From WHSW01 sp963722175 (GTDB lineage Bacteria; Actinomycetota; Thermoleophilia; Solirubrobacterales; 70-9), in contig CAVRKA010000006.1 of the NCBI GenBank assembly GCA_963722175.1, positions 1 to 64,000 on the forward strand: a stretch of DNA of 64,000 bases, given 5' to 3'. The notes beneath the pieces are model-generated. The model had not been told where the DNA came from and ran no database searches. It saw nothing but the letters and a program-made list of their open reading frames with translations. Positions 51,278 to 60,519 of the stretch are shown piece after piece (position 1 is the stretch's first letter; each line of letters begins with the position of its first letter). Position numbers and translations under genes: made by a program.

Positions 51278-53779
51278 TCAGCCCTCGACGGGCTCGAGAT
51301 CGGTCTCCGTGCCGGACTCGCCGGGCGCGGCGGCGTCCTCGACGATCCCGCTCGCCGGGCGCTCGAGCAGGCGGGGCAGCTCGGCCTGCGAGACGAGCAC
51401 CTGCCGTGGCTTCGAGCCCTCGTAGCCGGAGATGATCCCGCGGCGCTCGAGCATGTCGATCAGGCGGCCGGCGCGCGTGTAGCCGACCCGCAGGCGGCGC
51501 TGGATCATCGAGACGGAGGCGGTCTCAGACTCGACCACGATCCGCGCCGCGTCGGCGAGCAGGTCGTCCTGGTCGGGCGAGAACTCCCCCTCGGCGCCCT
51601 CCTCGAGCTCCGGCTCCTTGGCCTCGAGCAGCTCCTCGTCGAAGTGGGGCTCGCCCTGCTTGGCCCAGAACCCGCAGACCCGGGCGATCTCCTCCTCGGT
51701 CACGAAGGCACCCTGGATCCGGTTCATCTTCGACGTCCCGACCGGCCGGAAGAGCATGTCGCCCTGCCCGAGCAGGGTCTCGGCGCCGCCACCGTCGAGG
51801 ATCACGCGCGAGTCGACCTGCGAGGCGACGGCGAACGCGATCCGCGACGGGATGTTGACCTTGATCGTCCCGGTGATCACGTCGGTCGACGGGCGCTGCG
51901 TCGCCAGGACCAGGTGGATGCCGATCGCCCGCGCCTTCTGCGCGAGGCGGATGATCGAGTCCTCGACCTCGGCCGGGGCCACCATCATCAGGTCGGCGAG
52001 CTCGTCGATCACGCAGAGGATGTGCGGCAGCGGGTGCTCGCCCTTGCGCTTGCGCACCCGGTTGAGCTCGACCAGGTTGCGCGCCCGCGCCTCGCTCATC
52101 ACGCCGTAGCGGCTCTCCATCTCGCCGATCAGGTTGGCGAGCACGTTCGCCGCCAGGCGCGGATTGGTGACCACCGGGGTGAGCAGATGCGGGATCCGCT
52201 CGTAGTGGTTGAGCTCGACGCGCTTCGGGTCGACCAGCACCATCCGCACCTCGTTCGGCGACGCGTGCATCAGGATCGAGGTCAGGATCGCGTTGATGCA
52301 GCCCGACTTCCCCGAGCCGGTGGTGCCGGCGACGAGCACGTGCGGCATCAGCGCCAGATCGGCGTTCACGGCCTGCCCGGAGACGTCCTTGCCGAGCCAG
52401 GCGAACAGCGGCGAGGCACCCTTGGGCCGCTCGCTGTAGAGGTCGCCGAGGCGGACGAGGCGGCGGCGCTGGTTCGGGACCTCGACCCCGACCGCCTTCT
52501 TCCCGGGGATGGGCGCCAGGATGCGGATGTCGGTCGAGGCGAGCGCGTAGGCGAGGTCGTCCTTGAGCTGGGCGACCTTGGAGACCTTGGTCCCGGGGGC
52601 GAGCTGAAGCTCGTAACGGCTCACGTGCGGGCCGCTGACGGTGCCGAGCAGCCGTGCCTCGACCCCGAAGTGGCGCAGCGACTCGAGCAGCGCGCTCGCG
52701 GTCGCCTCGCGGTCGCGCATGTCGGGGCCCGGGTCGGCCTTGCCCTTGTCGAGCGCCTTGGTCGGCGGCAGCTTGTAGTCGACCTCGTCGGATTCCGTGA
52801 TCCCGTCCTTGGTGCGGCGACCGCCCTGCGGGGTGACGCCCAGACCCTGCTCCTCGACGACGCGTTCGCCGGCGAACCGACCAACACCGGCCACGTCCTC
52901 GGCTTCGCCTCCGGGCGTGCCGGGTGGAGGGAACTCATCGTCCTCGTCCGCGTCCCAGCCCTCCGCGGCGCGGATCGCGATCGTGTCGTCCTCGTCGTCG
53001 GGCTCGGGAGCGAGGCGCGCGGTCTCGAAGGTCTCGGTCTCGCGCGCCCGGGTGATCGCGATCTCGGAGTCCGAGGGCTCGCCCCACGGCTCAGGGCCGA
53101 GCCGCTGGGTGCGCACCGTGCGCGCCACCTCGCGAGTGCCGGTACCGGCGGCCTTCACCGCGCGACCGGTCGCTCCGAACAGCGCTCCGAGCGTCGTCCC
53201 GGTGAGCAGCAGCGCACCGGAGATGAACATCAGCACGACGAGGATGTGGGCGCCGAGCCGCTGGAACAGCGTCGTCGATGCCCAGTACAGGCTCTCGCCG
53301 ATCGCCCCGCCGTGCTCGACCATGAACTTCTGCTCGAAGTAGTCGTGCCGCTGTGGGCGCTCCGGGCCAAGGCCGGCGGTCTGGGCGGCGAAGGCGAGCA
53401 GCAGGGCCGCGAGCAGCAGGATGCCGCCGGCGTTGAGCGCCGACGGGGCCTCGATCCACGGCCGCGCGATCAGCGAGACGCCCCACCCGGCGAGCGCGAG
53501 CGGAACCACGTACGCGATCCGGCCGAACCCCTGCTCGAGCCCTTCGGCGAGCCAGCCCCCGACGCGGCCGCCGTCCCAGCCCTGGTAGAGGACGAACGCG
53601 AGATAGACCGCCGCCGCGACGAGGACGAGGCCGGCCACGTCGTAATGGCGCTGCTCGAGCCCCTCGACCCACTCGCGCGGATCCGGACGCTCGCGGCGCT
53701 TGCGGGCCGGCGCGCGCCGCCGCGACGCCGGCGCCTGCGTGCGGCGCCTGGGCTTGGGCTTGCTCCAGGGGTAGATCAT
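51278..53779 (-). CDS. ftsK: DNA translocase FtsK/SpoIIIE
   Basis: 833 aa from ATG 53779 (GTG/ATG upstream possible). Four membrane helices lie in the first 200 residues, then an acidic linker, the motor domain with VLVAGTTGSGKSGCINAILT (Walker A), LVDPKRVELNHYERIPHLL, CVIDELADLMMVAP (Walker B) and ATQRPSTDVITGTIKVNIPSR, and a C-terminal gamma winged helix (SVSMIQRRLRVGYTRAGRLID). It pumps chromosomal DNA through the septum. Confidence 0.95.
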   Translation of the reverse strand: MIYPWSKPKPRRRTQAPASRRRAPARKRRERPDPREWVEGLEQRHYDVAGLVLVAAAVYLAFVLYQGWDGGRVGGWLAEGLEQGFGRIAYVVPLALAGWGVSLIARPWIEAPSALNAGGILLLAALLLAFAAQTAGLGPERPQRHDYFEQKFMVEHGGAIGESLYWASTTLFQRLGAHILVVLMFISGALLLTGTTLGALFGATGRAVKAAGTGTREVARTVRTQRLGPEPWGEPSDSEIAITRARETETFETARLAPEPDDEDDTIAIRAAEGWDADEDDEFPPPGTPGGEAEDVAGVGRFAGERVVEEQGLGVTPQGGRRTKDGITESDEVDYKLPPTKALDKGKADPGPDMRDREATASALLESLRHFGVEARLLGTVSGPHVSRYELQLAPGTKVSKVAQLKDDLAYALASTDIRILAPIPGKKAVGVEVPNQRRRLVRLGDLYSERPKGASPLFAWLGKDVSGQAVNADLALMPHVLVAGTTGSGKSGCINAILTSILMHASPNEVRMVLVDPKRVELNHYERIPHLLTPVVTNPRLAANVLANLIGEMESRYGVMSEARARNLVELNRVRKRKGEHPLPHILCVIDELADLMMVAPAEVEDSIIRLAQKARAIGIHLVLATQRPSTDVITGTIKVNIPSRIAFAVASQVDSRVILDGGGAETLLGQGDMLFRPVGTSKMNRIQGAFVTEEEIARVCGFWAKQGEPHFDEELLEAKEPELEEGAEGEFSPDQDDLLADAARIVVESETASVSMIQRRLRVGYTRAGRLIDMLERRGIISGYEGSKPRQVLVSQAELPRLLERPASGIVEDAAAPGESGTETDLEPVEG

Positions 53780-53942
53780 CTGCTCAGCGCGGAGCGCGCG
53801 GACGCCCGCTCCGTGCCTGGGACTTCGACGGCCGCGCACGGTCCCCTGCGCAGGCCCGCAGTCATGGGCGCGCGTGCCCAGACGGCTAAACCGGCGCTAA
53901 ATATCGGCCTGATCCCGCGCTTTCGGCTCTACCCTCCTGGGT

Positions 53943-54647
53943 GTGGTCCCTGACGAGGAATACTCCGGCCGGGTGCTGGTCGTCGAGGACGACGAGGCGA
54001 TCGCCGACGTCCTTCGCCGGACCCTGCGCCAGGAGGGACATGAGGTCCGCTCCTCGGGCGACGGTGTGGAGGCGCTGCGTGCCGCCGAGGAGTTCGTCCC
54101 CGACCTCGTGATCCTCGACCTCGGGCTGCCCGGCCTCGACGGGGTCGAGGTCTGCCGGCGGCTGCGGGCCGAGTCGGACGTCCCGATCCTGATGCTGACC
54201 GCCCGCACGGAGCTCGACGACCGGGTCGAGGGCCTCGACTCCGGGGCCGACGACTACCTGGTGAAGCCGTTCGAACGGCAGGAGCTGCTTGCGCGGTTGC
54301 GGGCGCTGATGCGCCGGCGACCGCCGCGTGGCAGCGCCGCGCTCGTCGTCGGCGACCTGCGGCTCAACCCCGATACGCGCGAGGTGACCCGCGCCGACCG
54401 CCAGATCGAGCTCACCAACCGCGAGTTCGAGCTGCTCGAGTACCTGATGCGGAACCAGCGCCTGGTCGTCTCGCGCGAGCGACTGCTGGAAGAGGTCTGG
54501 GGATACGACCCGCTGGCGATGACGAACACGATCGACGTCTTCATCTCGAACCTGCGGCGCAAGCTCGAGGAGGGCGGGGAACCCCGGGTGCTGCACACCA
54601 AGCGCGGCGCCGGCTACGTGATCCGTGCAGCTCCGGGGGATGGCTGA
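53943..54647 (+). CDS. OmpR-family response regulator
   Basis: 234 aa from GTG 53943. Receiver domain: VLVVEDDEAIADVLRR, phospho-acceptor Asp59 in VILDLGLPGLDG, MLTARTELDD, DDYLVKPFERQELLARL (Lys). OmpR-type winged helix: TNREFELLEYLMRNQRLVVS and FISNLRRKLEEGGEPR. It overlaps the kinase gene by 8 nt. Targets are unknown. Confidence 0.93.
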   Translation: MVPDEEYSGRVLVVEDDEAIADVLRRTLRQEGHEVRSSGDGVEALRAAEEFVPDLVILDLGLPGLDGVEVCRRLRAESDVPILMLTARTELDDRVEGLDSGADDYLVKPFERQELLARLRALMRRRPPRGSAALVVGDLRLNPDTREVTRADRQIELTNREFELLEYLMRNQRLVVSRERLLEEVWGYDPLAMTNTIDVFISNLRRKLEEGGEPRVLHTKRGAGYVIRAAPGDG

Positions 54648-56100
54648 GCCCGGTCACCGACGGTCGCCGCTCTCGATCGGGCGCTGGCCGGTGCGCTGGC
54701 GGCTGGCGGGCGTGTCTGCCGGCCTCACGCTGCTGATCCTCGTCGTCTTCGCGCTCGTCGTCGGGCGGCTGGCGACCGACCGGGTCAAGGACGACTTCCA
54801 CCAGGAGCTGCTCAGCGTCGCCAGCCAGCTACGCAACAACTTCCAGCTCGACCGGCCGGCGTCGGAGGGGATCTCCGGGCCCGACGTCTTCGGCCTCGCG
54901 ATGACCGGTGACGCAGCGGTCAGGATCGTCGACGGCGAGGGCAACGTCGCGCCAACTCAAAACGGCCTTCCGGCGCAGACCCCGGGAGCCCCGGACCTGG
55001 GTCCGCCTGACGTCGGTCGCGTCCTGCAGGTGGGCAACTTCGACACCGTTTCCGTGGTTCTCTCCGATAGCTCGATCCCCCCTCTCTACCTCCAGTACGC
55101 GCGCAGCCACAGCTCACTGGAGGACACGCTCAGCAAGCTCTGGCTCTTCCTCGCCTTCGGCGTCGCAGGCGGCACGATCCTCGCAGCGCTTGCCGGGCTC
55201 GCGGTGGCCGGCCGGGCGATGCGACCGATCTCCTCGCTGACCGCGGCCGCGCGTGAGATCGGCACGACCCGAGACCCGTCGCGGCGGATCCCGATGCCTC
55301 CGTCCGACGACGAGGTCGCCGAGCTGGCGAGGACGCTCGACGAGATGCTGCGCGAGCTCGACGCCGCCCGCTCCGAGACCCAGCAGATGATCCAGGCCCA
55401 GCGCGACTTCGTCGCCGACGCCTCCCACGAGCTGCGGACCCCGCTGACCAGCATCCTCGCCAACCTCGAGCTGCTCGAGGCCAGCCTCGCCGGGCGCGAC
55501 GCGGACGCCGACGAGCAGGAGATCGTCGCCGGTGCGCTCGGATCGTCGCGACGGATGCGGCGTCTCGTGGCCGACCTGCTCCTGCTCGCGCGCGCCGACG
55601 CCGGCCGCGCGGGCCCCCGGCACAGCTGCGACCTCAGCGAGATCGCCGCCGGCGCGATCTCCGAGCTGCGACCGGTCGCCGACGGCCATCGGCTCGAGCT
55701 CGAGGCCGGCGAGCCGGTTGCCGTCGACGGTAACCCCGACGACCTCCATCGGCTGGTCGCCAACCTGGTCGAGAACGGCGTCCGCCACACCCCGCCCGGC
55801 TCGACGGTCACCGTGATCGTGCGTCCGAATGGCGAAGAGGCGGTGCTCGAGGTCAGCGACGACGGTCCCGGGCTGCCCGCCGACCTCGGTGATCAGATCT
55901 TCGCCCGCTTCACCCGCGGCGCCGGTCCGGCCGACCTCACCACCGATTCCGGCACCGGGCTCGGGCTGGCGATCGTCAAGGCGGTCGCGAGCTCCCACAA
56001 CGGCCGCGTCGACGTCGGCCGCTCAGACGCCGGCGGAGCGCGGTTCACGGTGCATCTGCCCCTCGGCGAGCCGGCCCGCGACCCCACCGCGGTTCTTTAG
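54640..56100 (+). CDS. HAMP-domain sensor histidine kinase
   Basis: 486 aa from ATG 54640. Membrane helices at about 27-47 and 168-190 flank an exported sensor loop of about 120 residues; a HAMP domain follows (RAMRPISSLTAAAREIG), then HisKA with phospho-acceptor His263 in ASHELRTPLTS, and HATPase_c (LVANLVENGVRHTPPG, VSDDGPGLPADL, SGTGLGLAIVKAV). It pairs with the overlapping response regulator. The signal is unknown. Confidence 0.93.
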   Translation: MAEPGHRRSPLSIGRWPVRWRLAGVSAGLTLLILVVFALVVGRLATDRVKDDFHQELLSVASQLRNNFQLDRPASEGISGPDVFGLAMTGDAAVRIVDGEGNVAPTQNGLPAQTPGAPDLGPPDVGRVLQVGNFDTVSVVLSDSSIPPLYLQYARSHSSLEDTLSKLWLFLAFGVAGGTILAALAGLAVAGRAMRPISSLTAAAREIGTTRDPSRRIPMPPSDDEVAELARTLDEMLRELDAARSETQQMIQAQRDFVADASHELRTPLTSILANLELLEASLAGRDADADEQEIVAGALGSSRRMRRLVADLLLLARADAGRAGPRHSCDLSEIAAGAISELRPVADGHRLELEAGEPVAVDGNPDDLHRLVANLVENGVRHTPPGSTVTVIVRPNGEEAVLEVSDDGPGLPADLGDQIFARFTRGAGPADLTTDSGTGLGLAIVKAVASSHNGRVDVGRSDAGGARFTVHLPLGEPARDPTAVL

Positions 56101-56147
56101 CGCCGCTTTACGACGCGGTCATACGTTTCTCTCCGGACGAGACACCG

Positions 56148-56182
56148 CCCGACGAGGTCACCCCCGACAGTGCCTCGTCGGG
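56148..56182. terminator. Hairpin 1 after the kinase gene
   Basis: CCCGACGAGG (56148-56157) pairs with CCTCGTCGGG (56173-56182), a perfect 10-bp stem with a 15-nt loop, 47 nt after the kinase stop. It lacks a U-tract. Confidence 0.5.
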
Positions 56183-56216
56183 CATCCATTGGCCGGTCTT
56201 TGATCTGAGCCAATTC

Positions 56217-56255
56217 GGCCCGCCGGGGTCTCCCCTCCCTGAACCCCGGCGGGCC
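56217..56255. terminator. Hairpin 2 between kinase and convergent protease
   Basis: GGCCCGCCGGGGT (56217-56229) and ACCCCGGCGGGCC (56243-56255) form a perfect 13-bp stem with a 13-nt loop, followed by AACTCTT. It is probably a bidirectional terminator for the convergent genes. Confidence 0.6.
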
Positions 56256-56377
56256 AACTCTTCTGCAGGGGCGATCGGTGGCGCCGGGCTGCGTCATCGG
56301 TCGCTCGCGTGCGGAGCACGCCACGCTCCCTGCTTCCTTGCCCGCCGCGCCGCTCGCGCCTCAGACGAGTTGGCCGC

Positions 56378-57881
56378 TCAGCAGGTCGCGCCGCAGAATT
56401 TGCGGGCGGTCAGCGCCTGCTGGATCTGGGCGGTGTGGGCGCCCGCGAACAGCAGCTGATCGGCGGCCAGCAGCGCCTTGCCGGTCGACCTGTAATTGGT
56501 CTTGCGGCTGCCCATGAAGTTCGCCTCGAGCACGAGCCGGTCCATGATCGAGTGCCCGGCGGTGTCGTTGCCGAGCGCCGTGCGCAGGTCGAGCAGCATC
56601 GACGCGTAGACCTCGCCGACGCAGTGGATCTCCTTGCCGCAGCGCTGCTCGGCCTTCTTGACGTCGATGTTGGTGGCGGCGGTTCGCCCGCAGGTGCCGG
56701 TCGGCGAGTAGGGGATCCCGTCCCAGTCGAAGATGCAGCGCGTCGGCCGGGCTGCCACCGGTGGTCAGCGCCGACATCGCCGCCGCCATGTAGTCCCCAT
56801 AGCCCTCGGCGAGCGTCCCGCCCTGGCGGCCCGTGTTCAGGGAGCCCGGCGCCGCCTGGTCCTGGAGCGAGTGGCCGTATTCGTGCGCGATCACGTCGGC
56901 GTCCTCGCCGTCGTCGATCCCGCCGGTCCCGAACACCATCGCGTGGTCGGCCGTCGAGTAGAAGGAGTTGTCGTCCGGGATCGCGTTCGAATAGACCTTC
57001 TGCGGCTTCTTGCGCAGCCCCTGCGAGAGCCCGAGGCTGTCGGCGTAGAAGCGCTGGCGGTCGATGTGGAAGTAGGCCATCACAGGCTCGAACTGGTTCC
57101 GCGAGCGGGTCAGCCCGGTGAAGTCGGCGTTCGGCGAGCAGACCTTCTTGCCCCGGCGCCCAACCCGCGAGTCGACGTACTGGCCCTTCAGGCAGCCCTG
57201 GCCGGAGCTGATGCGCTCGAGCGCCACCGGCACCCGCAGCGAGGTCAGCAGGCTCGAGTCCTTGTCGTTGCGGTCCTTGAGACCCGCGTAGCTGAAGCCC
57301 TGCTGGGTGACGGGGTTGGGGTTGAAGATGTTGGCGGCACCGGTCAGGTGCTGGACCAGGTCGCGAACCCGCAGCCGCTCGCCCGAGTTCGCGTCCAGGG
57401 TGACCTCGAAGTCGCCGAGCGGCTTCCAGGACGGGAGCACGACCCGCCAGACGAGGTCGCCACCGGCCCGGTCGATGCCGAGCTTCGCCGAGGGCTCCGA
57501 GCGCAGGCGCTCGAGCCCGATCACGGCGCTCGCCCGGTCGATCGCCGCGGCGCTCGAGATCGCCGCCGATTCGTCCGGTGCCTGGATCCGGGGCACGGTC
57601 GAGTCAGAGATCAGCTCTGAGCCGTTGCTCGGGACGGCGACGGCGACGACCTCGGCGTCGAACACCGGCAGCCCACCGACGCGCTGCGAGTACCGCTGGA
57701 CCACACCGCCGCCGGGGGCGGTGGTCGAGCGCATCAGGGTGAGCTCGGAGCGGGGCGCGTCCGCCCGGGCGACGGTCCGCGCGAGCGGGTCCGCCGACGC
57801 CGTCGCGGCGAAGATCGAGAGGACGGCGGCGATAACCATCGCCGCCCCGACAGCTGAGCGGGCGTTCCCTGCCATTGGCAT
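56378..57881 (-). pseudogene. Secreted M4/M36-like (fungalysin-type) metalloprotease, one frameshift
   Basis: The N-terminal 390 residues are open from ATG 57881: signal peptide, FTP-like propeptide region (LMRSTTAPGGGVVQRYSQRV, GGLPVFDAEVVAVAV), and catalytic DVIAHEYGHSLQDQAA (HExxH) with a third-ligand Glu in GTLAEGYGDYMAAA. The product then shifts frame near 56740: GSPADA joins CIFDWDGIPYSPTGTC if one C is removed. The second frame runs to 56378 and ends ARKFCGATC. One inserted base explains everything, so sequencing error is likely; otherwise it is a truncated secreted protease. Confidence 0.8.
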
Positions 57882-57957
57882 ACCTTAGCCACCCCAACCC
57901 GGGGTACGAGGGAAAGTCGCGACTCGCGAGCGCGACATCCGTCCACCCCTTCCGGGC

Positions 57958-59622
57958 TTAGACCTCGACCACCACAGGGAGGATCATCGGCCGGCGGCGC
58001 AGCCGGTCGTAGACGAAGGCCGCGATGTCATCGTGGAGGTCCTGCTGGAGCAGGACGGGCTCCGTCACGCCTTCGTCGGCGAGCCTGGCGAGCGATCCCT
58101 CGACCACGTCGCGCACCTCGTCGAGCAGCGAGTCGTCGGCGTCCTCCATGAACGGCACGCCGCGGAAGATCAGCTCCGGGGCGGCGACCGAACTGCCGTC
58201 GTCGGCGTCGACCGTGGCGACGACGATGAACACCCCGTCGGCCGACAGCGTCCGGCGATCGCGCAGGGCGACGTCGTCGGGATCGCCGATGTCGACGCCG
58301 TCGACGAAGATCATCCCCGACTGCACCGGCTCGCCGAACGCGGCACCGTCGGCATCGATCTCGAGCGGCAGGCCGTTGCGCCCCTTGTGGATCCGCTCCG
58401 GCGGGATCCCGACCGCCTCGGCGAGCTCGGCGTGCAGGGAGATCCGCTTGAAATCGCCGTGGAACGGGAACACGTGCCGCGGCCTGGTCAGGTTGAGCAT
58501 CAGCTTCAGCTCCTCGCGGGAGCCGTGCCCGGAGACGTGGATCGGGGCCTCGGCCGCGGTGACGACCCGGGCGCCGATCTCGAAGATCCGGTCGACCGTC
58601 TCGTTGACCGAGCGCTCGTTGCCCGGGATCGGGGTCGCCGAGAAGATCACCGTGTCGCCGGAGTGCAGCTCGACGTCGCGGTGGTCGTTGAACGCCATCC
58701 GCCGCAGCGCCGAGAGCGGCTCGCCCTGGCTGCCGGTCGAGATCGCGATCACCTTGTGGTCGGGGAAGTCCTCGATCTCCTTCGGCGAGATCAGCAGGCC
58801 GTCCGGGGCGTTGGCGATCCCCAGGTTGGAGGCGATGTTGAAGTTCTTGCGCATCGAGCGGCCGACCAGCGCGACCTTGCGGTCGAGCTGCGCCGCGGCG
58901 TCGATCACCTGCTGGACCCGGTGCACGTTGGAGGCGAAGCAGGTGACGATGATCCGGCCCTCGCAGCGCGAGAACTCCTGGAGCAGGGCCGGGCCGACGG
59001 CCGACTCCGACCCGGCGATCCCCGGGCGGTCGGCGTTGGTCGAGTCTCCGCACAGGCAGAGCACCCCCTCGGAGCCGAGCTCGGCAAGCCGGGCGATGTC
59101 CGCCGGGCGCCCGTCGACCGGGGTCTGGTCGAAGCGGTAGTCGCCGGTGACCAGGATCGCGCCGAGGTCCGTATGCAGCGCAACCGCACGCGCGTCGGGA
59201 ATCGAGTGCGACATGTGGATCATCTCGATCTCGAACGGCCCGGCTTCGATCCGCTTTCCGACGTCGAGCACCTCGAGCGGCGCGTCGCGGAGCTTGTGCT
59301 CCTCGAGCTTCGAGCGGACCAACCCGATCGTCAGCGGCCCGCTGTAGATCGCCGGTGGCATCCCGATCTCGCGCAGCACGTAGGGCAGCGCGCCGACGTG
59401 GTCCTCGTGCGCGTGGGTGAGCACGATCGCCTCGATGTCGTCGGCGCGATCGCGCAGATAGTCGAAGTCGGGCAGCACGAGGTCGATGCCGAGCATCTCG
59501 GCGGTCGGGAACATCAGCCCGGTGTCGACGACGACGATCCGTCCGTCGCGCTCGAACACGGTCATGTTCTTGCCGATCTCGCCCAGCCCGCCGAGCGGCA
59601 GGATGCTTACGGAGCCGCTCAA
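57958..59622 (-). CDS. rnj: Ribonuclease J
   Basis: 554 aa from TTG 59622. Metallo-beta-lactamase core with LTHAHEDHVGALPY (His70-His75), MIHMSHSIPDARAV, LVTGDYRFDQTPVDG; beta-CASP segment with CFASNVHRVQQVIDAA, ISTGSQGEPLSALRRM; and C-terminal domain. It is a 5'-3' exo- and endoribonuclease in rRNA maturation and mRNA decay. The start is contiguous with the dapA 3' end, as in other genomes. Indels at the junction make the exact start uncertain. Confidence 0.93.
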   Translation of the reverse strand: MSGSVSILPLGGLGEIGKNMTVFERDGRIVVVDTGLMFPTAEMLGIDLVLPDFDYLRDRADDIEAIVLTHAHEDHVGALPYVLREIGMPPAIYSGPLTIGLVRSKLEEHKLRDAPLEVLDVGKRIEAGPFEIEMIHMSHSIPDARAVALHTDLGAILVTGDYRFDQTPVDGRPADIARLAELGSEGVLCLCGDSTNADRPGIAGSESAVGPALLQEFSRCEGRIIVTCFASNVHRVQQVIDAAAQLDRKVALVGRSMRKNFNIASNLGIANAPDGLLISPKEIEDFPDHKVIAISTGSQGEPLSALRRMAFNDHRDVELHSGDTVIFSATPIPGNERSVNETVDRIFEIGARVVTAAEAPIHVSGHGSREELKLMLNLTRPRHVFPFHGDFKRISLHAELAEAVGIPPERIHKGRNGLPLEIDADGAAFGEPVQSGMIFVDGVDIGDPDDVALRDRRTLSADGVFIVVATVDADDGSSVAAPELIFRGVPFMEDADDSLLDEVRDVVEGSLARLADEGVTEPVLLQQDLHDDIAAFVYDRLRRRPMILPVVVEV

Positions 59623-60484
59623 CGCCGCTCCGACCAGCAGCCCCTGGTCGGCGAGCGCCGCGCGGATCTGCTCGCGCTCGCTCGGACGACGCCGGGACCA
59701 TCGGCAGCCGCACGTTCGCCTCGATCACGCCGAGCAGCTCGAGCGCCGTCTTCGCCGAGACCGCGGGCGGGGCCACCGACATCGCCTCGTACAGCGGCTT
59801 CAGCTCCGCGTCGAGCTCGGCGGCCCGATCCGCCGTCGCCGTCGACGGTCGCGTCGTAGAGCTCGCGCAGCCGCGGCGAGTCGACGTTCGAGGCGACCAG
59901 GATGCCGCCGGCGCCGCCGAAGCCGAGCGTGCGAGCGAAGACGTCGTCGTTGCCGGCGAGGATCGCGAGCCCCTCGATCGGCCCGAGCTCGTCGTCGTTG
60001 GCCTGCTTCACGGCGACGACGTTCTGGTTCGCCGCGGCGAGCTCGGCGAGCAACTCCGGCGAGAGGTTGATCACGCAGCGCGAGGGGATGTTGTAGAGGA
60101 CGATCGGGGTCTCGCCGGCCGCCTCCGAGACGGCGGCGAAGTGGGCGCGCAGGCCGGCCTCGTTCGGCTTGTTGTAGTACGGGGTGACGACGAGCACCGC
60201 GTGGGCGCCCGACGTCGCGGGCCTTGCGGGTCAGCCCGACCGCGTGGCGCGGTGTCGTTGGAGCCGGTGCCCGCGATCACGGTCGCGTCGTCGCCGACCT
60301 CCTCGAGCACGGCGTCGAGCAGCCGCAGCTTCTCGTCGTCCGACAGGGTCGGCGACTCGCCGGTGGTCCCCGCGATCACCAGCCCGTGCGAGCCGTCGTC
60401 GACCAGCTGGCGGGCGAGCCGCCGGGCCGCGTCGAGGTCGACCGCGCCGTCGGCATCGAACGGCGTCACCATCGCGGTGAGCAC
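59619..60484 (-). pseudogene. dapA: 4-hydroxy-tetrahydrodipicolinate synthase, several frameshifts
   Basis: Pieces in successive frames rebuild a full DapA: LTAMVTPFDADGAVDLDAAR, VIAGTTGESPTLSDDEKLRL, GTGSNDT, then VVTPYYNKPNEAGLRAHF, VLYNIPSRCVINLSPELLAE, VAVKQANDDEL (Schiff-base Lys), GNDDVFARTLGFGGAGGILV and APPAVSAKTALELLGVIEAN. Shifts lie near 60250, 60210, 59832 and 59690 and look like single extra G/C bases; the start near 60484-60503 is also blurred. The gene is essential in the lysine/DAP pathway, so error is more likely than decay. Confidence 0.85.
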
Positions 60485-60519
60485 TCCCCGGATCTCGGCG
60501 CATGCGTTTCAGCCTAGCG

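Noticed and set aside
51149..53953. A 934-aa open frame antisense to ftsK
   Set aside because: It is Arg/Leu/Asp-rich with no motifs; the opposite strand is an unmistakable FtsK. High GC keeps antisense frames open.
58033..59859. A 608-aa plus-strand open frame over rnj
   Set aside because: Low-complexity shadow of the RNase J gene.
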